Shown here: positions 1 to 9,936 of the stretch, piece by piece | Numbering within the stretch: position 1 is the stretch's first letter | Layout of the letters: each line of letters opens with the position of its first letter | From: Coemansia sp. RSA 1804 | Taxonomy: Eukaryota; Kickxellomycota; Kickxellomycetes; Kickxellales; Kickxellaceae | NCBI GenBank assembly: GCA_027578815.1 | Contig: JANBTH010000084.1 | Span: 1-38,737 of the forward strand | Direction of reading: 5' to 3' | DNA: 38,737 nucleotides | Made by a program: the position numbers and the translations under genes | The notes under the pieces: generated by a model | Told to the model about the DNA's origin: nothing | Databases searched by the model: none | What the model saw: the letters and a program-made list of their open reading frames with translations, nothing else

Positions 1-1997
1 TTGGAAGCAAATGCTGATATTGCCCACTTTGCAAGCGAAGGGATTATAGGCGATGAGCCACGTGGACTATGTGTCAGACACAGGATATCGTTGCTACCTT
101 TTTCTCCTTGGTGATCGCTTTTATCGTAGAATCCATAGCCCATGTAAAAGAGGCTGGCGCTTTCGAAGCCGGCTCTTTGCGCCAGCTGAAATAGAAGCCT
201 GCCAAAAACAAGCAGTCGTGGCTGTGGCTCAGAGTCATATAGAGAAGCATCCTCATAAACAAGCTGGAGTACAAACAAGACGGCGGCAGACCGCTCTTGC
301 ATCTCGTTCCAAGCACCATGGGCCAGAGCTACCGCTTCTGGATGAGCCTTGTCACTTCCAGAAAGCAACAGCGATGCGATTCGGTCCATCTCCGAGAAAG
401 CATTTTTAGAGTTCACCAAAGAAGCAACCACAGCACGCCAAAGCAGAGTGTATGCGGGCTTTGACAAAACAACAGAGAGCGAGTCGAGAATCGCCATGGC
501 GAGTCTTGACACTCTTATACGTGTTGAGATAGCAACGTTGGAGTCTGAGCCATCAACGGCTACGGTAATGGTGTGGCCATCGCAGCTGAGCATTTCTATA
601 ATGTGTCCTTGGTGAGTGGTATTGAGCCTGATAAGGTCGCAGCCGTGGTGTTGTTCGTCCTCGGTTGCGCTGGAATCCTTGTCAGAGATGCCTATAACTA
701 CCAGTGCAACAAAGCCATGCGGATCAACTACAACCAGATTGTCCAGATCCTGGCGGATGGCACGTGCCGGTACCATCGACTGTGCAGAGCAGCGGAACAC
801 TTCAGTGGATGTGAGTGCGTCAATGCCAATAACCTGCTTTGCCGCTTTGTTGAGAATGCACACAATATCCTTTCCAGAAGCGGTCTGAACTACACATATT
901 CCATCACTCCGAGGGCGATCGGAGAAATTCGTCAGGACCTTTGGCCTCTTGTCCTTCCAGCACATGTGCAGTACCACCTCAGCACGCATCTGCCGCTGCT
1001 CGCGGAGCATGTCGGCGCCATGCCCAATGCCAGGAGAGTCGTTGAACGAGACCCGGCCCAGCAATGAGCCTCTACGATCTGTTTTCACGGCAGAACCATA
1101 GCCACTTTTGCGCCTGGACGAAGCAGCCATTGCCGCAGCAGATACAGCTACAGAAGAGCGTCGATGGACTGAAAGCGATGGCTGGCGACTCAGTCTCGGG
1201 CGGGACACAGGTGGGCGTTCAGTGTCCGAGGCTGGTATTGCATCGGCAAGCGCATTAGAGCCAGCGCCTCGGCCGCTATCGTGGTCAGATGGCTGATCAA
1301 GAACAGTGCACTGGTAGAGCTTGTGTCTCTGCGCAACAGAGTCCCAGCAGAGAATAAACTGGCGCACAGTGGTATCTTGTCTGGAAGACGAAGAAGAGGA
1401 AGAAGCAGCGCCAATAAGTACGGATGACGGGTCGTCGAACACGGAGACGGCGCCATGCTTTGCAGGCGTTGGACTGAGCATGATGTTGCGGCCCCTCTGC
1501 CTGCGAGCAGGATCCAGATCGGCTGAACGACTAAGGCCAACCATCCTAAACTCATTGCGTGGGCCAAGCAGGCTGAATAAGGAGGCAACGGCAGGTGAGA
1601 ATGGACTGGATTCGGATGGATCAGCAGCCCTACGCTGGACAATAATGCCCTCCCGTAGCACACAGACGGCCTGCGCGCTGAAAGGGAGAGCCACGGCAAA
1701 CGATGCGCCCGAGTAGCAATGGATCATTAGTGTGTCATCGCCAAATATGCACAGAGCCACGGTGAGCGAGGCACTGCTGGGTCCACTGCTGTCATTGAAC
1801 CGGGCAAATGCCACCTGTGCGGATGCTTGTGCGTGCGATTTGGCAGTTGCTGTGCTGCCAAGGCAGAAGCTTCGCAAGAATCTGCCATCCGCCGTCCAGG
1901 AAACAACGCCCTTGGAAATAAGAGCTCTATGGTAGCCGGAGGCGTCTGGCATGGCGGCGGCGACCGCCATAGACGATGGCCGGAGCGCAGTGTTCAT
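1..1997 (-). CDS. APC1: Anaphase-promoting complex subunit 1 (APC1), N-terminal part, cut by window edge
   Basis: A minus-strand frame is open from an ATG at 1997 (alternative in-frame ATG at 1970) to position 1, about 665 codons with no stop; an in-frame TGA lies just upstream of the start. The order of conserved blocks matches the N-terminal part of APC1/Cut4/BimE: a block ending in QAVCVLREGIIVQR (human ANVWPTKYGLLFER), then SLFSLLGPRNEF (FSMLHPLDE), a VFDDPSSVLIG and FILCWDSVAQRHKLY block (human DPSIVMTYDAVQNVHSVW), a Ser/Arg-rich linker, and near the left edge AAVLFVLQLVYED (AIFFVLHLVYEE). APC1 is the largest scaffold subunit of the APC/C ubiquitin ligase and acts in the nucleus at the metaphase-anaphase transition. 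The disordered linker at roughly residues 250-330 corresponds to the phospho-regulated loop of the human protein. The PC-repeat half must lie beyond the window. No intron is seen in this part. Confidence 0.87.
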   Translation of the reverse strand, partial: MNTALRPSSMAVAAAMPDASGYHRALISKGVVSWTADGRFLRSFCLGSTATAKSHAQASAQVAFARFNDSSGPSSASLTVALCIFGDDTLMIHCYSGASFAVALPFSAQAVCVLREGIIVQRRAADPSESSPFSPAVASLFSLLGPRNEFRMVGLSRSADLDPARRQRGRNIMLSPTPAKHGAVSVFDDPSSVLIGAASSSSSSSRQDTTVRQFILCWDSVAQRHKLYQCTVLDQPSDHDSGRGAGSNALADAIPASDTERPPVSRPRLSRQPSLSVHRRSSVAVSAAAMAASSRRKSGYGSAVKTDRRGSLLGRVSFNDSPGIGHGADMLREQRQMRAEVVLHMCWKDKRPKVLTNFSDRPRSDGICVVQTASGKDIVCILNKAAKQVIGIDALTSTEVFRCSAQSMVPARAIRQDLDNLVVVDPHGFVALVVIGISDKDSSATEDEQHHGCDLIRLNTTHQGHIIEMLSCDGHTITVAVDGSDSNVAISTRIRVSRLAMAILDSLSVVLSKPAYTLLWRAVVASLVNSKNAFSEMDRIASLLLSGSDKAHPEAVALAHGAWNEMQERSAAVLFVLQLVYEDASLYDSEPQPRLLVFGRLLFQLAQRAGFESASLFYMGYGFYDKSDHQGEKGSNDILCLTHSPRGSSPIIPSLAKWAISAFAS

Positions 1998-2614
1998 TTC
2001 GCAAGGGCCGCAGCACGACGAGGGTAATCAGGACGCAGACAAGGAAATGACGCTTTCGGCAGCCTTTGCTGTCAGCCCCTCATATATGTCCCTTCGTAGT
2101 AGAAAGAGTTCAAAACAAGAACAAGAACCTGACAGAGCAAAAGAGAAGAAGAAATAAAAGTAAATAAAGGGAGGTTGAAAATAAAATGCAGAGTAGCTTC
2201 ATACATCCAACAAACAAGTAAACGTGGGCCAAAGCAATGCGAGTGATTGGACCTTTTTTTCGTTTGTAAAAAACAAGTGACGACAGAAGGGACAATGAAG
2301 AGAAAAATAAAAAACAAAAACAAGCACCAAAGCTTGTGCAGCTCTTGTTGACTCTGGTAAACTAGATTGCCATTATCCAAGCAAGCAAACACGGCCTCTT
2401 TTCTTATCTTGGAATCACTTTTACTTTTTGCTCATCTTGCTTTGTCGTTTTTTTATCGGAAGAGTAGCAGACGCTCAAACATACTTTGCAGTTGTTTGTT
2501 TTTTGTTTCACGAGCCAGACAAGCAGCCAAGGGTTATTTACGGTTGGTGGCAAAGAACACGCATTATCGCTACTTGACATATAACATTGCCGACGCACGG
2601 AAAACATAGTTGCA
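1998..2614. other. Divergent intergenic region between APC1 and ECT1
   Basis: This 617 bp stretch separates two diverging start codons and should hold both promoters. It is AT-rich, with poly-purine runs near 2150-2190 and several T-runs at 2250-2500. I see no convincing ORF, tRNA or repeat. No single TATA element stands out. Confidence 0.6.
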
Positions 2615-4005
2615 ATGGCAGAGACAAACGCGAATGCAAGCGCTGGCCGCAAGCCCATTCGGTAAGTCGGTGGTTAATGCTGCAGACACCACACCCTGGC
2701 ACAGTGCAAACAGAAGGAGAGAATGTATGTGAATGTTGTACAAGTTCTAATGACAAAAGTTCCTTTACGGGCGGCATTGATTTGTTGTTGGCGTTGTTGC
2801 TTCGCCGGCGGTGTAGAATCTGGGTTGACGGGTGCTTCGACATGATGCACTTTGGGCATGCCAACGCCCTGCGACAGGTACGTATAGGCTGCGCTTAGGG
2901 GTCAGAGTGGGTTAGAGGAGGCGAGCCAGAGCTAACAAGGGAGAATTGTGTGGCATGTCGTTGGTGGTTGTAGGCGCGGGCGATGGGCGACTACCTTGTG
3001 GTAGGCGTGCACTCTGACGCGGAGGTTGAGCGCAACAAGGGACCGTGCGTGATGAAGGAGGACGAGCGATACGCGGCGGTTGCGGCGTGCAAATGGGCGG
3101 ACGAAGTGGTGAAGGATGCGCCATACGTGACGACGTTGGAGATGCTGGACAAGTACAACATTGACTTTGTAGTTCACGGAGACGACATAACCACGGCAGC
3201 CGACGGAACCGACTGCTACCAGCTAGTCAAGGATGCGGGGCGGTACCGCGAGTGTCGGCGCACAGTTGGCATCTCGACGACCGAGTTGGTTGGGCGCATG
3301 CTGCTGCTGACGCGCGACCACCACATCCGCGGGCCACGAAGCAAGTCGCCCACACAGGGCGTTGATGAGGCAGCGGTGGCCAACTTCTCGCAGGGCACAA
3401 AGGCAGCCAACATTGCGCACTATCTGTCAACCACCAAGAAGATCATCCAGTTCTCGTCAGCGCGCGAGCCGCAGCCAGGCGAACGGGTGGTGTATGTGGA
3501 TGGTGCTTTCGACCTGTTCCACACCGGCCACATCGAGTTCTTCAAGAAGGCGCGTGAGCTGGGCGATTACCTGCTTGTAGGAGTGCACGACGACCAGACT
3601 GTCAACGCTATCAAGGGCGGCAACTTCCCAGTTATGAATCTGCAGGAGCGAGTGCTTGGCGTGCTGCAGTGTCGCCACGTGGATGAGGTCATCATCGGCG
3701 CGCCCTACAGCGTCACCAAGGACGTTCTGGAGGATGTTTACCACGTCGATGCTGTTGTTCACGGCGCCAGCGACCAGCCGCGCGACATCGACGGCGCCGA
3801 TCCATACGCGCTGCCAAAGGCCAAGGGAATCTACCACGAAGTCGACCATCCGCGTCTGGATCTGACAACCACCGCAATCATCGAGCGCATCATCGAGAGC
3901 CGCCACGTCTACATTGAGCGCCAGGCACGCAAGGCCAAGAAGGCGCTTGCCGAGGCTGAGGCCGAGCAGCGCGAGAAGGAGATCAACGCCGCCCTCCGCG
4001 CCTGA
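2615..4005 (+). CDS. ECT1: Ethanolamine-phosphate cytidylyltransferase, three exons
   Basis: This enzyme makes CDP-ethanolamine from CTP and phosphoethanolamine, the rate-limiting step of the Kennedy pathway to phosphatidylethanolamine. Exons are 2615..2661, 2817..2877 and 2974..4005, with donors GTAAGT and GTACGT and TAG acceptors. Joining them gives 379 residues, close to human PCYT2 (389). Two cytidylyltransferase lobes are visible. The first has WVDGCFDMMHFGH, with the HxGH nucleotide-binding motif at residues 27-30, followed by RTVGISTTELVGRML, which is the RTxGxSTT signature. The second lobe starts at YVDGAFDLFHTGH with HxGH at about 219-222, so both lobes keep the motif. The C-terminus is a Lys/Glu/Ala-rich helix. 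Without the two short 5' exons the first HxGH would be lost, which supports the gene model. It converges on ATG9 with a 119 bp gap. Confidence 0.95.
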
Positions 4006-4081
4006 CTCCTGCCACAAGCGCTCATCTGAGAGCTATTTTTGAGCTGTTCTAGTATTATCTAATCTAATCTACAGTATGTGC

Positions 4082-4124
4082 CTAATGCCTGATGCCTGAT
4101 GCCTGATGCCTTGATGTCTGATGA
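4082..4124. repeat. Tandem repeat of a degenerate 7-mer (gatgcct)
   Basis: About four tandem copies of gatgcct, decaying into tgatgtct and gatgact, lie exactly between the ECT1 3' end and the ATG9 stop codon (4125-4127, minus). The array is in the shared 3' region of two convergent genes. It looks like a small microsatellite; no function is evident. Confidence 0.8.
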
Positions 4125-7100
4125 CTACTGTCTCTGGTCATACAGCTGGTTGACAATCGAAAGGATTCCTCCCTGCACCGGTATCGCTCCTCCAAGCGGC
4201 GACGTGCTGTCCGGCGATCCGCCATCATCCATCTCCCTGGACGCAACAAGCGGAAGCGAGGACAGCGCAAGCCGCTCTGGCACCGCCTCAGAATCTTCAC
4301 GGTTTCTTCCTTCTGGGATGTTAGCCCTGCCGCCAGTACCCTGCAGGGTCGGCCCAAACGCTAGCATCGCCTGCGACGCCATGCTCTGCTGCGGCTGTAT
4401 CTGCTGTTGAGGACGGTTGCTGAATCCAGGCGGCTGGAACGCAAATTGAGATCGGGCAACACCGACACCAACAGCGGCGGCGGGATTATTACTACTGTTG
4501 TTGCTGCTGCCACCGCCACCGGGCAGTGGAGGCATCCCCAGATCGGGCCTCTGTTGCTGCTGCTGCTGCTGCTGCTGTCGCGGCCGATACAGACTTGCAC
4601 CGGTAGGATACACAGACCCCGCCATGCGCTGCTGCTGGAGCAGCCGATCCTGCCAGCCCGCACCAAGTCCAGCACTGCCCATCCGCAACAGATCCTGCTG
4701 CGCATTCTGTGCGCGCTGCAAATAAATGGAGGCTGCCTGGTTGCGCGGCTGCCACTCGGGATAATCAGCCTTAAACGCCAGGAACGACTGCTCCATCTTG
4801 CCGTTCTTCGACGCAAGATGCGCATTTGCTGCTCGCGTCGGTGCCGAATAGCGGACATTGCCGTGCTTCTCAAAGTCAAATGCCGCAAAGCTGCACACGT
4901 AGCCAAGACCCTCGGCGTGCATCGTGAACTCGCGGAAGAAGTCAATCACGTGCTCCGCGCAATCGGGGAGCGAAAGCAGCATGACGAACGGCGCCGTCAC
5001 CACGCCAAGCAGCTCCTGCGCAAATATCACCAGCTTAAGCGCAAAGAGCCGCTCAAAGTCGCGGCGGACGCGTGTCGAGTCCAGCTTGCCACGCCATTCG
5101 GGCTCCATGTACTGCAGGTCTTCCAGCACGTCGCGGATGATCCACGCCGGATGCAGATACTCCTGGTCCTCCGCCGGAACCATGCCCCGTGCTGCCGCAA
5201 GCACAGCGCCGAACAGCCCAATGTAGAACAGCACTGTGCGGTGCTTCGTGATTTCGAACTCCAGACTCAGCTCGTTGTCAACAACTGTGAGCGCCAGCAG
5301 CAGCGCCGTAAACGACCCCGATACAAACGCAACAAAGCGTGCCAGTGAGATCAGCACCTCGTTCCGGAACTGGCCCAGATAAAGTGCAGCCTTGGGCTGG
5401 GCTGCGCTGAGGCGGCGGCGGAACGAGTGGGGCACTTCGTTAAAGTTGCGGAACTTGTATTTGGCGTACGGTGTGAAGGCGCGCGACATGAGAGCACCAG
5501 GCTCGTGGTATAGCTCCTCAAAGTACCGGAAGAAGCTGTACAGAACCAGAAATACAATGAGGAAGGGCGCAAACATCAGGTTAATCACCGCCATAAACTC
5601 GAAGCGGCGACGCAGGCCCTCGCTGAGGATAGCCCGGTTGGACTCGCGGAGAAAGCGTCTGCGCAGCTGTCCTCGCTCGTCGAAAACGTAGTTCAGCAGG
5701 CAGAACGACAGGTTCCACTCCAGCGCCTTGGTCAGCACATGCTGGCGCCCCAGAAGCGGAATGCGAATGTCAAGCAGGTCGCGATTGAACAGCGCTATCA
5801 TGTAGTTCTCGCGCCGCATGACACGGTTGATGATGCCGTCGGCCGTGAGCTGGTACCCGAGGATGCGGCTCCTTGTCAGATTCCGGTACTCGCGGATCTC
5901 GGCGTTGCGCAGCCGCACCATGCGTCCTACTACCTCATGCCACGCAATCGTTCCAATATCAGCTGACGATACGCCCAGCACCTCGACAAAGAATGCGCGG
6001 ATTTCAAGGAGCGCCGGCACATCGGCTGCCGTGCGCAATGCCTGTGCAGCCCAGAACCCGCCGAATGCCCACAGACACAAAGTCACCGGCCACGAAAAGC
6101 CGCGGGTGCAGTGCGGAATGACGACCGCCGACAGCGACTTTTGCTCGCGCACCTTCGCATGGTCAATGCATCCGACGACAAACGTACTCAGCACCACTAC
6201 GAACGCCAGCGTCGCCAGCTGCAAGGCACGCGCCAGGACAATGGCTGCCGCGCCCTTGCCTACGTAGTACGAGTACACTCTGCAGAAGAAATCGTCCTGG
6301 TGCTTCGAGTCGCGCCATGCACGCAGCGCACGCTCGCGGTAGCTCAGAGTTGTGTCCCGCGATTGAGCTCGCCGCATTGGCCTGTGGCCTGTAGAAGTGC
6401 TAGCACCGGCATCTGCCACAGAGAACACCCGTCCGTCGCCAAACGGTTCTTCCGATAAACGGCGGCGGCGGTTGTGATGACTACGCGGTGGCGGCATTGG
6501 CACGCCCAACCGCGGCGCATCGACTGCCTGGCTGCTGAGCTCCTGGATGCGCGTTTGAACAGCGTGGGCGGCGCGCCGAACAAACTCTGTTGGACCACTG
6601 CTGCTTTGTCGTCTCGTTGTGTCATGACGGGTGCTCTGCTGCTGATTGCGACTGTCTGGCGTGTCCCAGGACACTGTAGGCTGGCGCCCAAGCGGAGCTG
6701 ATGGCGGCGTGTTCTGTGGGGCGATATCTTCAGGAACCTCAATGAGTAGAGAGGCTGGAGGCTGTTCGTCGTCGTCGTCGTAGTCGCTGTCATTGCTCGC
6801 ACTACGCCGAGGGCTCAACTGCTGTTGATACTGGTGATGGCGTTGCTGTTGATGTTGCTGTTGATGTTGTTGTTGGTGTTGTGGAGGCATCGCACGTGTC
6901 TGTGTGTGCCGAAGTGTAGGCGACATCCACGGCGCAGTTTCCTGCGTCATGTCGTGACGCCTATCAAGCACAGGCGTGTCTATTGATGCCTGTGAGTCGT
7001 AGAGGCTTGCGTAGGGCCGCTGTCGGGAGTTATCGGCGGCAGCAGCAGCGGCGGCAGCGGCGGCGGAGCCTTCCGGAGACGACAGAGGAGGAGCATCGGA

Positions 7101-7328
7101 CCTCTGTCTGCGGCCACTGAGAGCGCTAGTGAGCCCGCGGGTGCGAGCTCCGCCGCTGCCAACGGATGTTATGTGTGGGCGAGACTCAGCCTCGGTCTCG
7201 CTCTCGGGAGGCGAGGGAGTGGAAAGAGCTGAGGCCACGCGAATAGTTGCAGCATTGGAGTCGTCGTTGGTGGATGAAACGGCGGCCCAGGCGTCCGCCT
7301 GGTTGTTAGAGTGGTCTGGGGAATCCAT
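4125..7328 (-). CDS. ATG9: Autophagy-related protein 9 (lipid scramblase)
   Basis: Single exon of 1067 residues, ATG at 7328. Atg9 is the only multispanning core autophagy protein: a trimeric phospholipid scramblase on Golgi-derived vesicles that seed the phagophore. The conserved core starts near residue 346 (FFCRVYSYYVGKG) and runs to about residue 860. Hydrophobic segments lie at roughly 358-386 and 412-430, and others near FMAVINLMFAPFLIVFLVLYS and FVAFVSGSFTALLLALTVVD. Hallmark Atg9 blocks include RENYMIALFN, a block around LEWNLSFCLLNYVF, and LYHEPGALMSRAFTPYAKYKFRNFNEVPHSF written across neighbouring stretches. The first ~345 residues are disordered, with Ala and Gln/His runs. The C-tail also has Gln runs, one encoded by a pure CAG array at 4551-4578. 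Length is similar to yeast Atg9 (997). Confidence 0.96.
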   Translation of the reverse strand: MDSPDHSNNQADAWAAVSSTNDDSNAATIRVASALSTPSPPESETEAESRPHITSVGSGGARTRGLTSALSGRRQRSDAPPLSSPEGSAAAAAAAAAADNSRQRPYASLYDSQASIDTPVLDRRHDMTQETAPWMSPTLRHTQTRAMPPQHQQQHQQQHQQQRHHQYQQQLSPRRSASNDSDYDDDDEQPPASLLIEVPEDIAPQNTPPSAPLGRQPTVSWDTPDSRNQQQSTRHDTTRRQSSSGPTEFVRRAAHAVQTRIQELSSQAVDAPRLGVPMPPPRSHHNRRRRLSEEPFGDGRVFSVADAGASTSTGHRPMRRAQSRDTTLSYRERALRAWRDSKHQDDFFCRVYSYYVGKGAAAIVLARALQLATLAFVVVLSTFVVGCIDHAKVREQKSLSAVVIPHCTRGFSWPVTLCLWAFGGFWAAQALRTAADVPALLEIRAFFVEVLGVSSADIGTIAWHEVVGRMVRLRNAEIREYRNLTRSRILGYQLTADGIINRVMRRENYMIALFNRDLLDIRIPLLGRQHVLTKALEWNLSFCLLNYVFDERGQLRRRFLRESNRAILSEGLRRRFEFMAVINLMFAPFLIVFLVLYSFFRYFEELYHEPGALMSRAFTPYAKYKFRNFNEVPHSFRRRLSAAQPKAALYLGQFRNEVLISLARFVAFVSGSFTALLLALTVVDNELSLEFEITKHRTVLFYIGLFGAVLAAARGMVPAEDQEYLHPAWIIRDVLEDLQYMEPEWRGKLDSTRVRRDFERLFALKLVIFAQELLGVVTAPFVMLLSLPDCAEHVIDFFREFTMHAEGLGYVCSFAAFDFEKHGNVRYSAPTRAANAHLASKNGKMEQSFLAFKADYPEWQPRNQAASIYLQRAQNAQQDLLRMGSAGLGAGWQDRLLQQQRMAGSVYPTGASLYRPRQQQQQQQQQRPDLGMPPLPGGGGSSNNSSNNPAAAVGVGVARSQFAFQPPGFSNRPQQQIQPQQSMASQAMLAFGPTLQGTGGRANIPEGRNREDSEAVPERLALSSLPLVASREMDDGGSPDSTSPLGGAIPVQGGILSIVNQLYDQRQ
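4551..4578. repeat. CTG/CAG trinucleotide repeat encoding poly-Gln in ATG9
   Basis: A run of CTG triplets, read as CAG on the minus strand, encodes about nine glutamines in the C-terminal tail of Atg9. It is likely length-polymorphic. A less pure Gln/His run sits in the N-tail at about 6835-6890. Confidence 0.85.
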
Positions 7329-7632
7329 TGTTGGAGCTAAGGCAGCGGCCTACGCATTTAACACAAAGCAGGACACCGCAGATACGCACATGCAGGCAGA
7401 GAAGAAACGAATGCAGAGGCAATTCCGGGGGAGCTGGGTCAGTTAAGTGGGAGGGAAATAGAACAGGAAAGCAATGTATTTAGAAAGTAGTATAGCTAGT
7501 AGTACTGGCAGAAAGAGAGAGAACAAAGAAGAAAGAAGAGTCTGACGCAAAAGGCAGCATGTGTCGGAATAAAGGCATAAAGAGCGAGGGACACATTTCA
7601 TTAGCATACGCCCATGCCATGCCACGCACGCG

Positions 7633-8160
7633 TCACACCTGCCTGGCGCTGCTTGAGTCGTCGTCAAACAGGCTGATATTCATGTCGCGGCTGAACTGGA
7701 GGATTTCAGACAAAGCGTGATGCAGCTCATCATCCGTCAGAAACGGCGACGGCCGCTGCGGCAGCGGCAACGACTCTGACGAGGAGTTGGCTGTGTCGCT
7801 TGCACTTGTCGCGCAAAGCAGCCGCCCGCAGGAGTTGGCGCTGGCGCGAGTGCTGGCGCCGGTGCGCTTGAGAGACAGAGGCAGAGGCAGGGGCTGCGAG
7901 CGGAAGGCAGGTGAGCCATTAGACGGTGCGCGGACGACAGCTGCTGGCGCTGGCGCTGGAGCTGCAGCTGGCGAGGCTGACATCTGGTTGAACTTGTTGA
8001 TGAGGTCTGCAGCCAGGCCTTTTCGTGCGGGGAACTCGGGCGCATTCGATGAAGACGGCGGCAGTGGTGACGGAGGTGGTGGGTCGTCAATGTCGGCGTC
8101 GGCAGCGGTGCGGCTGCGCTGGAGCTGGCGCAAGCGAGAGCTGATGCCGTTGGACAACAT
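7633..8160 (-). CDS. Unrecognised low-complexity protein
   Basis: A 175-codon frame with ATG at 8160 and TGA at 7633-7635. I do not recognise a family. It starts with MLSNGISSRLRQLQRSR, followed by a Pro/Ser-rich stretch, then a short potentially helical motif ARKGLAADLINKFNQM, an Ala/Pro linker, a Ser-rich region, and an acidic C-terminal helix-like part (DDELHHALSEILQFSRDMN, then SLFDDDSS). It is probably disordered with two short interaction motifs. The reading frame stays open upstream of 8160 without an ATG. Another ATG at 8260 opens an out-of-frame ORF overlapping this start, so a 5' intron or another first exon is possible. The codon pattern and absence of stops suggest a real gene, but the start is uncertain. 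Confidence 0.5.
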   Translation of the reverse strand: MLSNGISSRLRQLQRSRTAADADIDDPPPPSPLPPSSSNAPEFPARKGLAADLINKFNQMSASPAAAPAPAPAAVVRAPSNGSPAFRSQPLPLPLSLKRTGASTRASANSCGRLLCATSASDTANSSSESLPLPQRPSPFLTDDELHHALSEILQFSRDMNISLFDDDSSSARQV

Positions 8161-8466
8161 GAGTAGAAGCGAGTGGTTGGCGAAAGACAAGATGAGTGTT
8201 AGGTAGTGGGTGGGTCGGCGGAGCCTGCCACGTAGCAGGCAGAGACAGAAAAATAAGCATGCAGCAGAGCAGAGGCAAGAGTGGGCGAACAGGCGGGCTG
8301 CGTGTGCTTGTTGCTCTTGTTCTTGTTCATGACGAAACAGCCGCTACGCCCATTGTCCCGCTAGAGCTGCTGGTCCATTGACGCTCCGCACAATCAACCG
8401 CTGACCAAAACAAGCCGCGCGAGAGTCTGACACATGCGTCTTCTTCTTCTTCTTTCCTTCTTTCTC
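8161..8466. other. Intergenic stretch, possible 5' exon or UTR
   Basis: This 306 bp gap lies upstream of the unrecognised small gene and downstream of the bestrophin stop codon. On the minus strand it contains a CCTAAC branch-point-like sequence near 8198-8205 and an ATG at 8260 that is out of frame with the gene below. No further feature is supported. Confidence 0.4.
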
Positions 8467-9528
8467 CTACTTGCTTGTTTTGTCGCCGCTGGAGTTGGAG
8501 TATGTGCTCTCAGCCCGCTGCAGCGCCTTTGGTGACCGGTGCTTCAATGCGTAGCTCAGCTCCGCCAGCACTGCGTCGCAGTACGCGTCAAGTGGTAAGT
8601 CGTTGGCATCGTATCCGAACGGGTTCTGGATCTCGCGCGAGATCGAGTCGATGCCGATCATCATAAACGATACAACAAACTGGAGAATAACCGTCTTTGC
8701 CAGACCCATCGACGCCAGCGCCCACGGCAGAACCAGCAAATACATGTACAGCGCATGCGACAGATGGATGCGGTATGCCATTGGGATGGGCGTCGACAGG
8801 ATGCGCTCACAGCTTCCCAGCAGGGAGCTGAGTGTGTTGATAGACGCCAGTAGCGACGCGTAGTACTGCAGGTGGATCTGGTGGTTGTCTTGAATGCTCT
8901 CGACAAACTTTTGCAGCTCGTACAGCAGCATGTGTGGCAGCGAGAGCTCGTCGGGCCGCTCCCAGCCCTCGCGCGCCTGCTGGCTGCCTACGCTGGTCCT
9001 TGGAATTGCGCCGTATCCGAATCCTGCGCCCTGTGTTGCAAAGGCAACCCGGAACTCGGGCGACAGCAGTCCGTCGTAGTCGGCATGCTCGATTCCGTCC
9101 TCGCCGCGCAGATAATGCTTGATTGAGATTACAAATGCTGCCACGTTCTTTAGCGCCTGGAGCTTCTGAGCGCTGTCGTCGGTGGACTTTTCCATCACGC
9201 AGCACCAGAACGACCGAATGATGCTGCGCGACATCACCTTGATCTCCTGCCAGATCTTCCGCCCCTCCCAGTACCTGTCGTACGCTGAGTTTGTACGGAA
9301 CACCAGCAGCAGCGAAAGCACCAGCGACACCATCGTCATCACCGTCAGCTGGATCGCAAGATACTCGTACTTTTGGATCAGAAACCCAATCCCAACCGCG
9401 TATCCCGTCATGATGCATGTTCCTGGCAGCGTCAGAAACACTACAGACCCATGGATCCTCAGGGCGTCCGGCCACCCGAACCCGAGTACGCGCACCACAT
9501 TGCTAGGTCGAGCGGTGTCGATAATCAT
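8467..9528 (-). CDS. Bestrophin/UPF0187-family chloride channel-like membrane protein
   Basis: 353 residues from ATG at 9528. The frame can be extended upstream only to a GTG, so I chose the ATG directly before the conserved start (MIIDTARPSNVVRVLG). The order of motifs fits the RFP-TM/bestrophin-like family (Pfam bestrophin, bacterial YneE relatives): WPDALRIHGSVVF with the first membrane segment, a second hydrophobic pair ending in the signature FRTNSAYDRYWEGRKIW, a middle cytosolic helical region, and a late pair around LLVLPWALASMGLAKTVI. It ends with NPFGYDANDLPLDAYC, also typical. Family members form pentameric anion or cation channels; the fungal members have no settled role. It lies head to tail with the GGT-like gene and 408 bp from it. 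Confidence 0.88.
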   Translation of the reverse strand: MIIDTARPSNVVRVLGFGWPDALRIHGSVVFLTLPGTCIMTGYAVGIGFLIQKYEYLAIQLTVMTMVSLVLSLLLVFRTNSAYDRYWEGRKIWQEIKVMSRSIIRSFWCCVMEKSTDDSAQKLQALKNVAAFVISIKHYLRGEDGIEHADYDGLLSPEFRVAFATQGAGFGYGAIPRTSVGSQQAREGWERPDELSLPHMLLYELQKFVESIQDNHQIHLQYYASLLASINTLSSLLGSCERILSTPIPMAYRIHLSHALYMYLLVLPWALASMGLAKTVILQFVVSFMMIGIDSISREIQNPFGYDANDLPLDAYCDAVLAELSYALKHRSPKALQRAESTYSNSSGDKTSK

Positions 9529-9936
9529 TGTTTTTTTGGACAAGCGTTCCGAGAAAGTTAAAGTTGTGCAACAAGAAGAAGCAGACAAGCCAGTATAACC
9601 ACGCCTTTCCGTGCGGGACAACGGATGAGGAGGAGAGCTGGCCATTATATATGCGAGGTTTCCCCTATGCCTAGCAGAAAGGATGGGCGGAATATGCAAG
9701 AGAAAGCACATCCCAAAAAGAAAAAAAGACAACAACACATCAATTGCTTTCTATTTGCAGCGCAATTGCATACAGTCGCCGATCTGCAAGCGCACTCATT
9801 GCATTCCGCGCTCCGCGTGGCAAGTCCAATTTTAGCTCAGGCAGAGTTTGCAAACCCGTGCCACATGCGCTGCAACTCTGGGACCAAAGCCATTTCACAC
9901 TGGCTCTTTGTGCACTGCTCCTCATTACCTGGCTGA
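9529..9936. other. Intergenic region upstream of the bestrophin-like gene
   Basis: 408 bp between two minus-strand genes, so it carries the 3' UTR of the GGT-like gene and the promoter of the bestrophin-like gene. I see no supported ORF, RNA gene or repeat. Confidence 0.5.

Noticed and set aside
1190..1699. 169-codon minus frame inside the APC1 region
   Set aside because: It is a different frame of the same strand as APC1, begins at TTG and has no family pattern. The APC1 frame has the conserved blocks.
4082..4124. CRISPR-like array
   Set aside because: The repeat unit is seven bases with no spacers, and the DNA is fungal; it is a simple tandem repeat.
4407..5348. 313-codon plus-strand frame opposite ATG9
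   Set aside because: It lies fully inside the ATG9 coding sequence; its composition (Leu, Arg and Ser-rich) is that of an antisense shadow.
2615..7328. ECT1 and ATG9 as a functional phosphatidylethanolamine-autophagy cluster
   Set aside because: Phosphatidylethanolamine is used to lipidate Atg8, but two convergent neighbours do not make a cluster and nothing else nearby belongs to either pathway.
9529..9738. 70-residue N-terminal extension of the bestrophin-like protein
   Set aside because: It begins at GTG and its sequence is not like the family; the ATG at 9528 directly precedes the conserved start.
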